From Candidatus Nitrotoga sp. 1052 (GTDB lineage Bacteria; Pseudomonadota; Gammaproteobacteria; Burkholderiales; Gallionellaceae), in contig NZ_CAKMHQ010000056.1 of NCBI RefSeq assembly GCF_927312905.1, forward strand, positions 1 through 53,991: DNA of 53,991 bases, read 5' to 3'. The notes beneath the pieces are model-generated. The model saw nothing but the letters and a program-made list of their open reading frames with translations. It had not been told where the DNA came from and searched no databases. The translations under genes were made by a program, and so were the position numbers. Below are positions 35,580-44,454 of the stretch, in pieces; within the stretch, counting starts at the first letter, position 1; every line of letters begins with the position of its first letter.

Positions 35580-37561
35580 TACGCGGCCCCCCCGATCGCG
35601 GGCTGACCTGGCTCCTTGATGCGCAGCACCTGATCGGCCTTCACTCCCTGTAGTTCCTGTACCACTCCACTTGGCCACACGACCCTAATTTTTTCGACTT
35701 GCTGATGTTTGGCAAGGCCAAAATGCAGGCGCTGATGATTCTGCCCCCGCTCATGTATCCCGCCATCCTGGACGCGTACTTGGGTTACTCCTCCTGCCGT
35801 GACGCGAATTATCGCACCGATTCCGTCGCGGTTGGATGACGTTCCTTCAAGATCGAGTTCCAGCCAGTGGTTGCCATTCCCGACATTATGGTAGAGCCGA
35901 TAGGTGCCGTTTTCGGAAGGCAGACCCAAACTTCGCCCCATGCTTCCCCCAGTGGCGACAAGAAGGTCGAGAAACCCGTCGCCGTTATAATCCACGGTTG
36001 TGACGGAGTCACCTACGCCTTTCCGGTCTCCGGCAGCACCTCCCGCCGCGCGCACCACATCGAAGTGTCCGTCGCCGCGATTGAGCAGCAGCAGATTCTC
36101 CTGCTTTCCGATTTCGCCGGAAGCCACCACGAAAAGATCCAGATGCATATCGTTGTCGAAATCTCCGGCAACGACATTGACACCGGCGATGATCCGCTTG
36201 TTGATACCCCGTTTGTCACTTTCTTCGACTAGCTTGGCATCTCGGTTCATAAATAGCCGCGCTGGTGCTTCTTCCGGGCTTGGCGGGTCGCCGATGGCCG
36301 CCAAGTCGGTAATGGCTCCGGTAGAGGTGACCTTGATTGCGATCTGTTGATGTTTGGACTTGTCTAACACCTCACGGGGTGCGGTTACACGCACCTCCCA
36401 TTGATCCGGTGCGGTCATCCCGATAAAAACACCCGCTTGCTTGCCCGGTTCGTTGGCAGGTAAACCGGCGACGCCTGGTATTTTGGACGACAAGGCGAAC
36501 GTGAAGTTGCCAGGGTGTGTGCCTTGCTTGCCAAGATGTATGCGATCAACCGACAGGGCATTATTAGGCGAGGCAGAGGCCACCCGGAATGTCAGCTGCC
36601 CAGTTGAGCGGAAGGTAAAACCTATCGGCTTGTCCACGTTTGCCTGGTCGCTCCGCACGTCGGCAATGACCTCGTTACTTCCGGGACGGCCAAAAGCGAC
36701 TGGCCCCGGAGGGTTTTTTCGCGCTAGGTACAGATCAATGAAACCATCATTATCAAAGTCGCCGGCGGCGATATCTTCGAAGGCGGTTTTTGGTAGAAGA
36801 TCAAGCTCTCTTGTAGGGAGTGTTGAAGTGTCGAATATTTGCGAGGTAGTTTTCCCCCCCGTGACTTTGCATACCACGTTGGGATGGTTGTCGTTATTGA
36901 GTGAGGTGGTAATGCAGAACATCGGCGACCTTGAGACGAACTTCAAAGCATCAGTCGATGCGGAAAACTTGCCGCCTTGCTGAAGAAAGATAAATGGCGG
37001 TTCAAGCTTGTCGAATCTTGATTCCGCACCCTGGAATAGATCGAGCTGACCGTCCCGGTTGAAGTCGTGCCACAAGGGCATGCGCGTTCTGCCAAAAGGA
37101 TTTGCTATACCGGAAACCTCAGCTACATCCTCAAATTTTGTACCAAGATTTTGAAAAAGACGTTTCGGTTCCGAACCGACACCCTGGCCTGCGCCGGTCA
37201 GCTGAACCAGATCCATACGGCCGTCATTGTCGAAATCAGCCCAGGCCGCGCCGTGTTTATCACCTGAAAGATCCTTTGGTGCAAATAGAGTGTCTGTCAC
37301 ATCGGAAAAACGCCCTTGCCCCAGATTTCGAAAGAGTTTCGCCCCACGCAGGTGGTTGGTTACATAGAGGTCCGGCAGGCCATCGCCATCGAAATCACCC
37401 CAGGCTGCACCGTGGGTCATGCCGATGTATGTTATGCCGGAATTGGAGGTGGAGTCTTCAAAGATGATGGTGTTGACTTCAGCGTGGCGGAGGAAAGTCA
37501 CGCCAAAGGCAAGAGCGATTATTATCACGATCAAGATAAAATAGCGCAGTGTCTTAGGCAT
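35579..37561 (-). CDS. Membrane-anchored FG-GAP/VCBS-repeat protein with ASPIC/UnbV C-terminal domain
   Basis: The 660-residue protein has one N-terminal membrane helix (about residues 6-24, YFILIVIIIALAFGVTF), then an extracytoplasmic beta-propeller of FG-GAP/VCBS repeats with calcium-loop motifs DFDGDGLPDLYV, DFDNDGRMDL, DFNRDGQLDLF, DFDNDGFIDLYL, DFDNDMHLDLF and DYNGDGFLDLLV. The end is an ASPIC/UnbV domain (NRDGIGAIIRVTAGG, QNHQRLHFGLAKHQQVEKIRVVWPSG). The middle (about 290-420) holds an extra beta-rich insert. It probably binds carbohydrate or organises the surface glycan on the periplasmic side. Its stop overlaps the GT14 start, which ties it to glycan assembly rather than to a separate process. 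Function is not established for this family. Confidence 0.85.
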   Translation of the reverse strand: MPKTLRYFILIVIIIALAFGVTFLRHAEVNTIIFEDSTSNSGITYIGMTHGAAWGDFDGDGLPDLYVTNHLRGAKLFRNLGQGRFSDVTDTLFAPKDLSGDKHGAAWADFDNDGRMDLVQLTGAGQGVGSEPKRLFQNLGTKFEDVAEVSGIANPFGRTRMPLWHDFNRDGQLDLFQGAESRFDKLEPPFIFLQQGGKFSASTDALKFVSRSPMFCITTSLNNDNHPNVVCKVTGGKTTSQIFDTSTLPTRELDLLPKTAFEDIAAGDFDNDGFIDLYLARKNPPGPVAFGRPGSNEVIADVRSDQANVDKPIGFTFRSTGQLTFRVASASPNNALSVDRIHLGKQGTHPGNFTFALSSKIPGVAGLPANEPGKQAGVFIGMTAPDQWEVRVTAPREVLDKSKHQQIAIKVTSTGAITDLAAIGDPPSPEEAPARLFMNRDAKLVEESDKRGINKRIIAGVNVVAGDFDNDMHLDLFVVASGEIGKQENLLLLNRGDGHFDVVRAAGGAAGDRKGVGDSVTTVDYNGDGFLDLLVATGGSMGRSLGLPSENGTYRLYHNVGNGNHWLELDLEGTSSNRDGIGAIIRVTAGGVTQVRVQDGGIHERGQNHQRLHFGLAKHQQVEKIRVVWPSGVVQELQGVKADQVLRIKEPGQPAIGGAA

Positions 37562-37800
37562 ATGGTTTACTCATTATTTTGGCTGGTATAAGTGCCATTC
37601 TACCCGATTGGTGAAGCCAGAATAATTCATCTGTTTGCACTGCTCGGTCATCGCTGTAGGGTGGCGCTGATTCATTCTTTTCCTGTTATGCCCGCGAAGA
37701 CCAGGCATTCATAAATACCTATAAACACTGTATTCTGCATGCACGGCAATGGTAACGCAGAGTTGCAATTAATCCAGCGCTTTCTTAGCGGATCACATGT

Positions 37801-38925
37801 TTATCGAGATTCAGTAACTACCATTCCATCTAAGTCATGATCTTTCTTGACAAGTTCACTACGCAAAACCTCCAGATAGGCGTGCCCAAAGCGTAGATCC
37901 GGCTCCAAGTGGTTGCCTTCTGCCCACTCGTTCCAGGATTTCAGAAAAACCAACCTATGCTCGGGGGGCTTGCCTGATACATACTCAAGTGCTTGGCGCA
38001 AACTTTGGCGAAAGAGCTCGGGGGTAGAGCCTTCCATGACCAACCCATTCATCCCGCTTCGTGGTGTGTTGTCCCAACTTGGAATAACGCATGGCAGATA
38101 TTCCATCTGTTGCGTGCATTCAGGAACAAAATTTTTCAGCAGGTCCTTGTATTGGTAGATAGAGAGACGATGCCCACCGAGTTTGGCCCTAAGCTTGAGT
38201 AGGGTATGTCGCCATGGTACCTTGCTCGTCAAGCCTGGCAGATTCTGAACCACTGCGGCATCAAAGCCGTTAATCTTGGGATCCCAATTATCGTGATGAG
38301 ATACGCCCACTAAATAAATGCCAGGTAGCCCGGCTTGTTCCGCCATTTGTCGGAATAGTTGGGCAACGTGTTGAACATCGGGCACGTCTTTTGGTTTATA
38401 GATGATGAACAGCGGCTTGCCATCTACCTTGAGGTAACGCTCGTCTCTGAAGGCCGGCAGAAGCTCGCGGAAATGGGCCTCGTAATCCTCCGTGCCGGGA
38501 TAAGTCTGCTCCATCAATATCCGCTTGGGGTTGCCATGCCAGATACCCGACCATGTGGCGTTTGCCCAGCATAGGCAAAATGGAAAATCTGGTTGACCTG
38601 ACGCAAGCACTTCACTGAATGGTCGTTCGAGTAGGCGTTGACCCCCGAACCAATAGTGATAATAGCAAAAGGCCTCAATCCCATATGCGCGTGCCATTTC
38701 TGCCTGCGCAACGCGTGTTTCCGGGACGCGTAGATCGTAGAACCCAAGATCCGCTGGGACATGGGGTTGGTAGTGACCATGGAAAAGCGGCTTGGCCTTT
38801 GCGGCATTGGCCCACTCTGTAAAGCCTTTTCCCCACCACTCATCGTTTTCCGGGATGGGGTGGTATTGGGGGAGATAGAAAGCGATGGCGCGTGTAGCGG
38901 CCTTAGTGGTTAATTGCTTTAGCAT
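37801..38925 (-). CDS. WbsX-like glycosyltransferase
   Basis: The 374-residue protein belongs to the WbsX family found in O-antigen and capsule loci. The hallmark AIAFYLPQYHPIPENDEWWG plus GKGFTEW is at residues 14-40. YGIEAFCYYHYWFGGQRLLERP, FCLCWANATWS, VDGKPLFIIYKP and LVFLKSWNEWAEGNHLEPD (about 330) also match, with Glu residues that recall a TIM-barrel (GH99-like) fold. No membrane segment. It lies 12 nt after the GT4 gene and 239 nt before the ASPIC gene on the same strand; I see no feature in that gap. Specific sugar unknown. Confidence 0.88.
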   Translation of the reverse strand: MLKQLTTKAATRAIAFYLPQYHPIPENDEWWGKGFTEWANAAKAKPLFHGHYQPHVPADLGFYDLRVPETRVAQAEMARAYGIEAFCYYHYWFGGQRLLERPFSEVLASGQPDFPFCLCWANATWSGIWHGNPKRILMEQTYPGTEDYEAHFRELLPAFRDERYLKVDGKPLFIIYKPKDVPDVQHVAQLFRQMAEQAGLPGIYLVGVSHHDNWDPKINGFDAAVVQNLPGLTSKVPWRHTLLKLRAKLGGHRLSIYQYKDLLKNFVPECTQQMEYLPCVIPSWDNTPRSGMNGLVMEGSTPELFRQSLRQALEYVSGKPPEHRLVFLKSWNEWAEGNHLEPDLRFGHAYLEVLRSELVKKDHDLDGMVVTESR

Positions 38926-38937
38926 ACTTTGTCTCAG

Positions 38938-40125
38938 TTATTGGAAGAGTGGGTCTGCAGTCAACCTAATAATAATGGCTTCAATATTTCTGACATAGAC
39001 ATCCACGCTGAACAGGTCTTTAGCTCGTGCGCGGCCTGTGATGCTGAAATGTGATGCCAAATCGTTATTAGACAGAACCTGCGCGGCGGCAGCCGCTAGT
39101 TCTTCTGGGTGGTTAACAGGTACCAGGAAGCCGGTAATGCCATCGACGACGATTTCTTCTGGTCCGCCGCACCGAGTTGCAACTACAGGAACGCCAGCCG
39201 CCATAGCTTCCACAATGGTTCGGCCAAATGCCTCTTGCTCCGCCGAGACTACCAATAGATTAATGCCGGCCAGCATATTGGCTACATCAGTTCTCCATCC
39301 AACAAAATGGCATATATTTTCTAATCCAGCCTTTCGAGCTTTGATAATAAGCTCTCCAACCAATTTCTTCTCGCCATCACCAACAATTAAAAAGGCAATA
39401 TCGTCAAAGGAAGCCTTCAGTTTTGATGCCGCCTCAATAAAGATACTATGGCCTTTTCTTGGTGTTATAGAACCTATCGTGGCAATGATCTTCGTATCTG
39501 ATCCGACGCCAAGTTCTTGACGAAGCCCAGACTCCGTGTCCTGGATTAACTGGAATGAATCTAGATCAATTCCGTTATAAACCACAGACACTTTATTGTT
39601 GATGTTGCTACATGAGTACGCTTGGGCTAACGCCCGTGAATTCACAATCACATGATCTGAGAGTGCACCAACGATGTAAGAAATGAGGGATTGCGGTAGC
39701 AGTGGCTTGAGGTCTTTGTTTCCGGCTACATGTTCTCGTAGATGCCACAAATGGCGTCGATGGGTAGCGCGAGCGGCAAGAGCGCCCTCAATGCAGGTGA
39801 CGGTATTGGTATAGACAAGGTCGATATCATGCTTCTTGATCACGGTCGCGATAGCATTAGCTCGCCTCTTTAATCCAATGAGTACTTTGGCTATACGTTT
39901 TGGGTAAATCTCTTTGGCCGCCTGGCCAAAAGCCACCCAATGATTAAGAGGAAGAATAATTACTGGAATATCCAGTTCCCTAGCTTCGTCAGTTAACGGC
40001 CCGTTCCGAGGTACAAGTAGATAAGGTGTAACAAGGTCGCGGTTAATGCCTGCCAGGAGCGCCAACAATGAGCTTTGGGCACCATAGAGCATTGGGCCAT
40101 GTGAGATGAAAAGCACTTTAATCAT
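38938..40125 (-). CDS. Family 4 glycosyltransferase
   Basis: The 395-residue GT-B enzyme starts MIKVLFISHGPMLYGAQSSL, with the GA(Q/E)-type acceptor loop. VSVVYNGIDLDSFQL links the domains. The donor domain carries IATIGSITPRKGHSIFIEAA (about 210), FLIVGDGEKKLVGELI and the EX7E motif in EQEAFGRTIVEAMAAGVPVVAT (about 300). It precedes wbsX by 12 nt. Upstream, 40126-40362 (237 bp) separates it from the methyltransferase gene; no feature is recognisable there. Confidence 0.92.
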   Translation of the reverse strand: MIKVLFISHGPMLYGAQSSLLALLAGINRDLVTPYLLVPRNGPLTDEARELDIPVIILPLNHWVAFGQAAKEIYPKRIAKVLIGLKRRANAIATVIKKHDIDLVYTNTVTCIEGALAARATHRRHLWHLREHVAGNKDLKPLLPQSLISYIVGALSDHVIVNSRALAQAYSCSNINNKVSVVYNGIDLDSFQLIQDTESGLRQELGVGSDTKIIATIGSITPRKGHSIFIEAASKLKASFDDIAFLIVGDGEKKLVGELIIKARKAGLENICHFVGWRTDVANMLAGINLLVVSAEQEAFGRTIVEAMAAGVPVVATRCGGPEEIVVDGITGFLVPVNHPEELAAAAAQVLSNNDLASHFSITGRARAKDLFSVDVYVRNIEAIIIRLTADPLFQ

Positions 40126-40362
40126 TATGATGAAGTGCGGGGCGTGTTGTTAGTCCTTGTCATCTGGAATGCGGCATTTATGTTGACACAAGAGGATACC
40201 TGATTAGCCATGAAGTTCAGCCAGCGCAATCGACAAGCCTGAAGAGGCGCAAGATATGCGTCATTCTGACGAAAGGCGATGTGAAATTTGGATCAACAAC
40301 GTGCAGTTTCAAAGGTTTTTCATCCATACCGGACGACGAAATTGTGTGGCTGAACATTGTGG

Positions 40363-41145
40363 CTAATCAGGATAGGATATGATTTGTCTTGTAAGAACTG
40401 CTATTCCTTTGCCGCGCTTTAGCCGAGTCAAGTGAAACTCGGGATATGCTTGTAACCATTCCTTAGATACCGCTATTTCTCCCGGTCTGTTCGCATCATC
40501 GAGAATGATGGTGCATTTCTCCGCCAAGTGTGGATATAAAACCAGCAGCGCGGGTAGTCGTGCTCTTTCTTGCCCATCTTGATAAGCGGGTGGTCCATCG
40601 ACGATTAAGAGGTCAATTTTTTTGCCTTCCAGCAACTGGGGAACGTCAGCGTACCACTCCATGCCAAGTGGCTCGATTTTCACGAGCGGACAGTGAGCGA
40701 ACTTGACGCGATCTTCGACGCCGTTTGCTTGCGCATACCTCCTGGAAATCTCCAGGAAATGACTTTCATGGTCGATTGAGATATGAAGATAATCTTTAGC
40801 TTTTTGCAATTCCATGGTGCGCGCTATTAGTACGGTCGAACTTCCGGAACCAAGTTCAAGGATGGTTCGAGGCGGTTCGGCGATGAGCTGCTGGATCAAA
40901 TATTTGGCGTGGAAGCTATCGATACTTACATCACCTAGAAAGACCGGGAATCTCAGGCCAAGCGCCGTTATGGCCACAGTGTTTTCAATTTCGGCCGTTT
41001 TCTCGTCTAGCACGGTCAGAAATTGACGATCTATGTGGGAGGTTAGGTGGGAAATTTGGTTGCTAAGACGCCAAATCATTAACCCAATAATTCCAAAGGC
41101 GCCTACAAGTAAAACGGCAACGAATATAGATAAGATTGATAACAT
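40363..41145 (-). CDS. Membrane-anchored SAM-dependent methyltransferase
   Basis: The 260-residue protein has an N-terminal transmembrane helix (about residues 5-27), a short coiled stretch (NQISHLTSHIDRQFLTVLDEKTAEIE), then a class I methyltransferase domain. That domain has TILELGSGSSTVLIARTM (motif I, about 95), a YLHISIDHESHFLEISRRYAQ acidic loop, KIDLLIVDGPPAYQDG (about 178) and CTIILDDANRPGEI. The layout resembles O-methyltransferases of surface-glycan loci tethered to the inner face of the membrane. It lies 28 nt downstream of wzt, so it is probably part of the exporter operon and may cap the chain; Wzt C-terminal domains recognise such caps in O9a-type systems. Confidence 0.78.
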   Translation of the reverse strand: MLSILSIFVAVLLVGAFGIIGLMIWRLSNQISHLTSHIDRQFLTVLDEKTAEIENTVAITALGLRFPVFLGDVSIDSFHAKYLIQQLIAEPPRTILELGSGSSTVLIARTMELQKAKDYLHISIDHESHFLEISRRYAQANGVEDRVKFAHCPLVKIEPLGMEWYADVPQLLEGKKIDLLIVDGPPAYQDGQERARLPALLVLYPHLAEKCTIILDDANRPGEIAVSKEWLQAYPEFHLTRLKRGKGIAVLTRQIISYPD

Positions 41146-41173
41146 ATTGTCCTCGAATGGTTGTTTTAAAAAA

Positions 41174-42421
41174 TCATGCGGTGAAGGTTGATTCCTGAGA
41201 AAATTCCCACCGCGCTGGAATATCCACCAACCCTAACATTGCCATCTTGGAAACTGCAACATCCTTTGGGTGAACTGTAAATATTTTCATATTTTCACCA
41301 TAAAATATTTCGCGCCGGTTCCTATCTAGTACGCCGACGCGAATACCGTATGTGCCAGGAACCAATGGTAATCGCTCGATTTTGCACTCTATGAAATTAC
41401 GACCAACCATTACAGTTGCTCGATCTTCAAGGTGCGCAGTTCCCATGGAGGCAATGTAAACCATGTCGGTAGTATGGAAGCCATAGACAATTTCTGCATT
41501 TATAATTTCACGGTTAGCATTAAATATTCCGTGGATAGTAGCTGGTGCTCCACAAACTAATTCGTCTCGCTCGCTCCCTTCAGCATCGAAAAGAGTGAGC
41601 GATTCTAGAGTCACTTCGCCGGTCATACGTACATTCCGTCCGGACTTGTATTGTTGAGCAACCTGCTCGGAGATTTTGGCGTTGCTTTGTTTGTAGAAAA
41701 GTTCGCAAATATCTTTAGGTGCGCCCTCGGCACTAATTCTGCCATGATCGAGCAGTAGGGCGCGCGTACAGAGGCGCTCAACTTGCCGTATGTTATGACT
41801 AACGAGTAGTACCGTCCTGCCTTGTTGATGGATCAGATCTTCCATTCGATCAAAACACTTGCGCTGAAAAGCCAGATCCCCCACCGCCAGCACTTCGTCC
41901 ACGATCAGGATATCTGCGTCGATGCTGGTAGCGATGGCAAACCCAAGGCGTACCGACATACCGGAACTATAACGTTTGATCGGTGTATCGATGAATTCTT
42001 CCAGTTCGGCGAATGCGACGATGTCGTCAAATTTCCTCTTGATCTCGGCCTTGGGGATGCCGAGGATGGCGCCATTGAGGTATATGTTCTCGCGTCCGGT
42101 GAGATCGCCCACCAGGCCGGCACCCACTTCGATCAGTGGCGCTATCTTACCTTTGACGGTGATGTTGCCGCTGGAGGATTTTGAAATATTGGCCAGCAGT
42201 TTGAGCATGGTGCTTTTGCCGGCGCCGTTGTGGCCAATTATGCCAACGACTTCACCTGCTTCTATGTTGAAGCTGACGTCGTCCAGCGCCTTGAATGGGG
42301 CACGTTCTTCAACTGGCTGGCCTGTGAGCCGCCGCCACTGGTTTAGTGCAGTGGATTTCAGGCTCTGCAACTGGCCAAGCTGGTATTCTTTGGTGACGTG
42401 GTTGACTTCGATGATGGGCAT
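41174..42421 (-). CDS. wzt: ABC transporter ATPase Wzt with C-terminal carbohydrate-binding domain
   Basis: The 415-residue protein powers export of undecaprenyl-linked polysaccharide with Wzm. The ATPase domain (about 1-245) has Walker A GIIGHNGAGKST at about 62, signature YSSGMSVRLGF at about 150, Walker B ILIVDEVLAVGD at about 172 and the switch His in LLVSHNIRQ. Residues about 255-415 are a beta-sandwich like the Wzt C-terminal domains that recognise the end of the glycan. The gene starts 2 nt after hicA and is separated from wzm by 3.8 kb of toxin-antitoxin modules and three broken copies of its own first 200-300 bp. It remains intact and probably functional. How it is transcribed so far from wzm is unclear. 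Confidence 0.95.
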   Translation of the reverse strand: MPIIEVNHVTKEYQLGQLQSLKSTALNQWRRLTGQPVEERAPFKALDDVSFNIEAGEVVGIIGHNGAGKSTMLKLLANISKSSSGNITVKGKIAPLIEVGAGLVGDLTGRENIYLNGAILGIPKAEIKRKFDDIVAFAELEEFIDTPIKRYSSGMSVRLGFAIATSIDADILIVDEVLAVGDLAFQRKCFDRMEDLIHQQGRTVLLVSHNIRQVERLCTRALLLDHGRISAEGAPKDICELFYKQSNAKISEQVAQQYKSGRNVRMTGEVTLESLTLFDAEGSERDELVCGAPATIHGIFNANREIINAEIVYGFHTTDMVYIASMGTAHLEDRATVMVGRNFIECKIERLPLVPGTYGIRVGVLDRNRREIFYGENMKIFTVHPKDVAVSKMAMLGLVDIPARWEFSQESTFTA

Positions 42422-42423
42422 GG

Positions 42424-42627
42424 TTATTTAAAGTCTTCCTTACTAAGGCCGGACTGCCTGGGAATAGAGGCAAACGTGCCTAATGGTATTTTCTTCTTGG
42501 GATCAGGAACAATCACGGTTCTTTCACCTTTACGGAATTTCTTATGGCTGCTTTTTTGGGAAATAAAGATGAAACCGTGCCGCAGCAAGATATTAACAAT
42601 CGTATTTGATGAATAAAGCTCAGCCAT
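42424..42627 (-). CDS. hicA: HicA-family mRNA-interferase toxin
   Basis: The 67-residue toxin with the HicA double-stranded-RNA-binding-like fold cleaves mRNA. The N terminus MAELYSSNTIVNILLRHGF is followed by the conserved catalytic-His region KSSHKKFRKGERTVIVPDP and the C-terminal GTFASIPRQSGLSKEDF. It overlaps the upstream hicB by 8 nt (ATG at 42627), so the antitoxin comes first in this operon. It ends 3 nt before wzt, so read-through from the module would reach the exporter ATPase gene. Confidence 0.88.
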   Translation of the reverse strand: MAELYSSNTIVNILLRHGFIFISQKSSHKKFRKGERTVIVPDPKKKIPLGTFASIPRQSGLSKEDFK

Positions 42628-42826
42628 TGACAGCGTATTCTCCAAGCAGGGCTTCTTCTATGGGGTGGTATTCTGCCTCCCCTTCTTCAAAGTAGAGCTC
42701 GGTGGCGTCCTTCAGATTCTGGATCGCTTCGTCAATAGTGTCGCCACAGCTTGCTACGTCAATATTTAAGCATTGTGAAACGTAATATTTATCTTCCCGG
42801 TAAACGACAAATTTAAGGTTTTTCAT
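42620..42826 (-). CDS. hicB: HicB-family antitoxin
   Basis: The 68-residue protein begins MKNLKFVVYREDKYYVSQCL, then ASCGDTIDEAIQNLKDATELYF, the partial RNase-H-like HicB domain that neutralises HicA. No separate C-terminal DNA-binding domain is present, so autoregulation may be weak. Antitoxin-first order with an 8-nt overlap with hicA. The start lies 14 nt inside the end of the hybrid frame made by the DUF5615 remnant. Confidence 0.87.
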   Translation of the reverse strand: MKNLKFVVYREDKYYVSQCLNIDVASCGDTIDEAIQNLKDATELYFEEGEAEYHPIEEALLGEYAVNG

Positions 42827-42916
42827 GGTTCACTTCCATCCATAATAAAAGGAAACCGACTATCTGGAATAAGTGAAATGGGGTCGCACCAGTCAATTGG
42901 GATAGACACCATTTCC

Positions 42917-42950
42917 CGGTTTTCGCAGCTAAAGCCGCTCCTATAAAAGC
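42917..42950. repeat. REP-like extragenic palindromic element
   Basis: Read on the minus strand, TATAGGAGCGGCTTTAGCTG is the typical REP core found in many Proteobacteria, with a short imperfect stem. It lies just where the DUF5615 toxin frame loses its homology and may mark the insertion or deletion junction. Confidence 0.65.
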
Positions 42951-42965
42951 GTTCGAGACTGAGGC

Positions 42966-43046
42966 CGCATGGGCAGAGCCCAGGTAATGATCTGCCAGCT
43001 TTGTTACCAGACGCGGCGAGAGATTTTGGTCGAACAACAGCTTCAT
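42966..43046 (-). pseudogene. DUF5615 PIN-like toxin, 3'-truncated
   Basis: The first 27 residues (MKLLFDQNLSPRLVTKLADH and the following YLGSAHA) match the start of DUF5615 (Mut7-C/PIN-like) toxins that pair with DUF433 antitoxins. After that the frame runs on to 42813 through unrelated sequence containing the REP-like element. The conserved acidic residues of the nuclease are lost. Its ATG overlaps the DUF433 stop (ATGA), the usual arrangement for this pair. The truncated product should be inactive. Confidence 0.8.
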
Positions 43047-43267
43047 GCCGCAACGGCGATCTGGTGTCTCTCGCGGTCGGCTGCATAGGCCAGGCAGGCC
43101 TGGATATCTTCCGCAGTAAGGTAGGGGAAGTCGGCCAAGATTTCACCAGGCGTCATGCCAGAGGCCAGATAGTCCAGAATGTCATATGCCGTCATGCGTA
43201 TGCCACGGATGCATGGTTTGCCTCCGCGCTTACCTGGCTCGATGGTGATTCTGTCTCTGTAGTTCAT
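43043..43267 (-). CDS. DUF433 (VapB45-type) antitoxin, intact copy
   Basis: The 74-residue helix-turn-helix protein starts MNYRDRITIEPGKRGGKPCI and contains GIRMTAYDILDYLASGMTPG and ILADFPYLTAEDIQACLAYA, the complete DUF433 domain. It normally binds DNA and a DUF5615/PIN-type toxin, here truncated, so this is an orphan antitoxin. AAGGAG precedes the start. The 85-bp leader and the wzt fragment upstream also occur, diverged, upstream of the second DUF433 copy at 44786-44944. Confidence 0.88.
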   Translation of the reverse strand: MNYRDRITIEPGKRGGKPCIRGIRMTAYDILDYLASGMTPGEILADFPYLTAEDIQACLAYAADRERHQIAVAA

Positions 43268-43354
43268 GCTTGATCTCCTTATGTATTCCGCAGAATCAAT
43301 AAACTCATTGCATATGGTGCGGGCCAGCCTGCAATTTGCTGTGACGTGCGGTGC

Positions 43355-43623
43355 TACCTTGATAATGATTGACGTCTGTTTAGCGTGTTGGCCAGCAGAT
43401 TGAGCATCGTGCTCTCGACTGACCTGTTGGTGCCAATAATACCAAACAATACCGCGCCTTGCTCGACAGAGAACGTGACATCATCAAGTGCCTTGAACGG
43501 GGTGCGTTCTTCAATCGGTTGTCCGGTGAACCGCCGCCACTGGTTGATCATGGTGGTTTTCAGGTTCTGCAATTGGCCAAGCTGGTATTCTTTGGTGACG
43601 TGGTTGACTTCGATGATGGGCAT
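43355..43623 (-). pseudogene. Partial wzt copy C (5' end)
   Basis: Starts with ATG and MPIIEVNHVTKEYQLGQLQ, as in wzt, and runs about 85 codons. It passes through ERTPFKALDDVTFSVEQG, then a ruined Walker A (GTNRSVEST instead of GHNGAGKST) with one inserted codon, and MLNLLAN. It then stops. It encodes no signature or Walker B motif. It has GQLQNLKTT where wzt has GQLQSLKST, so it is not a fresh copy. It lies between the MNT/HEPN pair and the DUF433 gene. Confidence 0.9.
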
Positions 43624-43663
43624 GGGGCGATATCAGTTGGAGTGTGGTAACGCGATATTACTA

Positions 43664-44125
43664 TCAGCGGACGGGGTACTTTTTTTCTAGTTCGTGAGCA
43701 TAGGCAGTGACCTTTGGCACCACAGCGAGAAGCTCTGGAGCGAGGGCCGCGACAGCGGCATAAATTTCGGCCATCTTGTCCGCCGCGTATTCATGTGCGA
43801 TCAGATTTCTAAGTTCACGAATTCGTACAAGCTTTATGGCGTCATCTACCCACCCGCGCTTTTCAGCACGATGAATGCGATCCAACAGTGTTCCTGTAGC
43901 CGTGAGCTCCAGATCGTCAATAAGTCGCATCACTCTTTGCATGAGCAGATCGGATAGTCGGGCAAACCTGCTGGCTAATGATTCCAGGCGTTCCAGTTCT
44001 TCCGGCTGCCAGTCTTGCTGATTGAGCAGGTTGTGCGTCGGGTTGAGGGAAAAGCGCAAATGAGTAGCGGCGTTTTCCAGGCCGCGCAGCTCTTCCTGCA
44101 GTAGGAGCAGTTTATCCACATTCAT
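43664..44125 (-). CDS. HEPN-domain toxin (HepT-like)
   Basis: The 153-residue all-helical protein carries the HEPN RNase motif R-X4-H in RELRNLIAHEYA (about residues 104-115). It starts 4 nt inside the end of the nucleotidyltransferase gene, the standard MNT-HEPN gene order, and begins MNVDKLLLLQEELRGLENAA. In known pairs (MntA-HepT) the HEPN protein is a ribonuclease or tRNA nuclease, and the MNT partner neutralises it by binding or AMPylation. This is the intact pair of the two in the exporter locus. Confidence 0.85.
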   Translation of the reverse strand: MNVDKLLLLQEELRGLENAATHLRFSLNPTHNLLNQQDWQPEELERLESLASRFARLSDLLMQRVMRLIDDLELTATGTLLDRIHRAEKRGWVDDAIKLVRIRELRNLIAHEYAADKMAEIYAAVAALAPELLAVVPKVTAYAHELEKKYPVR

Positions 44126-44403
44126 AGCAGTTTCCCTTCTTTTACAGCCAGACGAGCGAATGGCCTGGAAAGATCAGCGTAGACGGCAAGATCAATTTTC
44201 TGCTCACCCAGTTGTTGATGGAGTTGGGCAAGGATGGTTAATTTCGTCATCAGGTTTATTTTCCTGGATAAAACAAGAAGGTCAATATCGCCACCCTTGG
44301 CGATATCGTCCGCACGCGAGCCAAAAAGGTAGACAATCGCATCCGGGTCCACCGATCGGATGGATTGAATGATGGCGTGTCGTTCAGTTTCGTGAAGGCG
44401 CAT
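44122..44403 (-). CDS. MNT-domain nucleotidyltransferase antitoxin (MntA-like)
   Basis: The 93-residue minimal nucleotidyltransferase has the GSX10DXD catalytic pattern in FGSRADDIAKGGDIDLLVL (about 27-45), with both Asp present. This suggests an active AMP-transferring antitoxin. A KIDLAVYAD segment supplies the third acidic residue. It overlaps the HEPN gene by 4 nt. Two 12-bp direct copies of a cattgatttgtt-like motif lie just upstream (44405-44445), next to the broken edge of wzt copy B. Confidence 0.88.
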   Translation of the reverse strand: MRLHETERHAIIQSIRSVDPDAIVYLFGSRADDIAKGGDIDLLVLSRKINLMTKLTILAQLHQQLGEQKIDLAVYADLSRPFARLAVKEGKLL

Positions 44404-44454
44404 CGGGGTGATGAAAACAAATCAATGAACAAATCAATGGGGGCAGACACCAAT

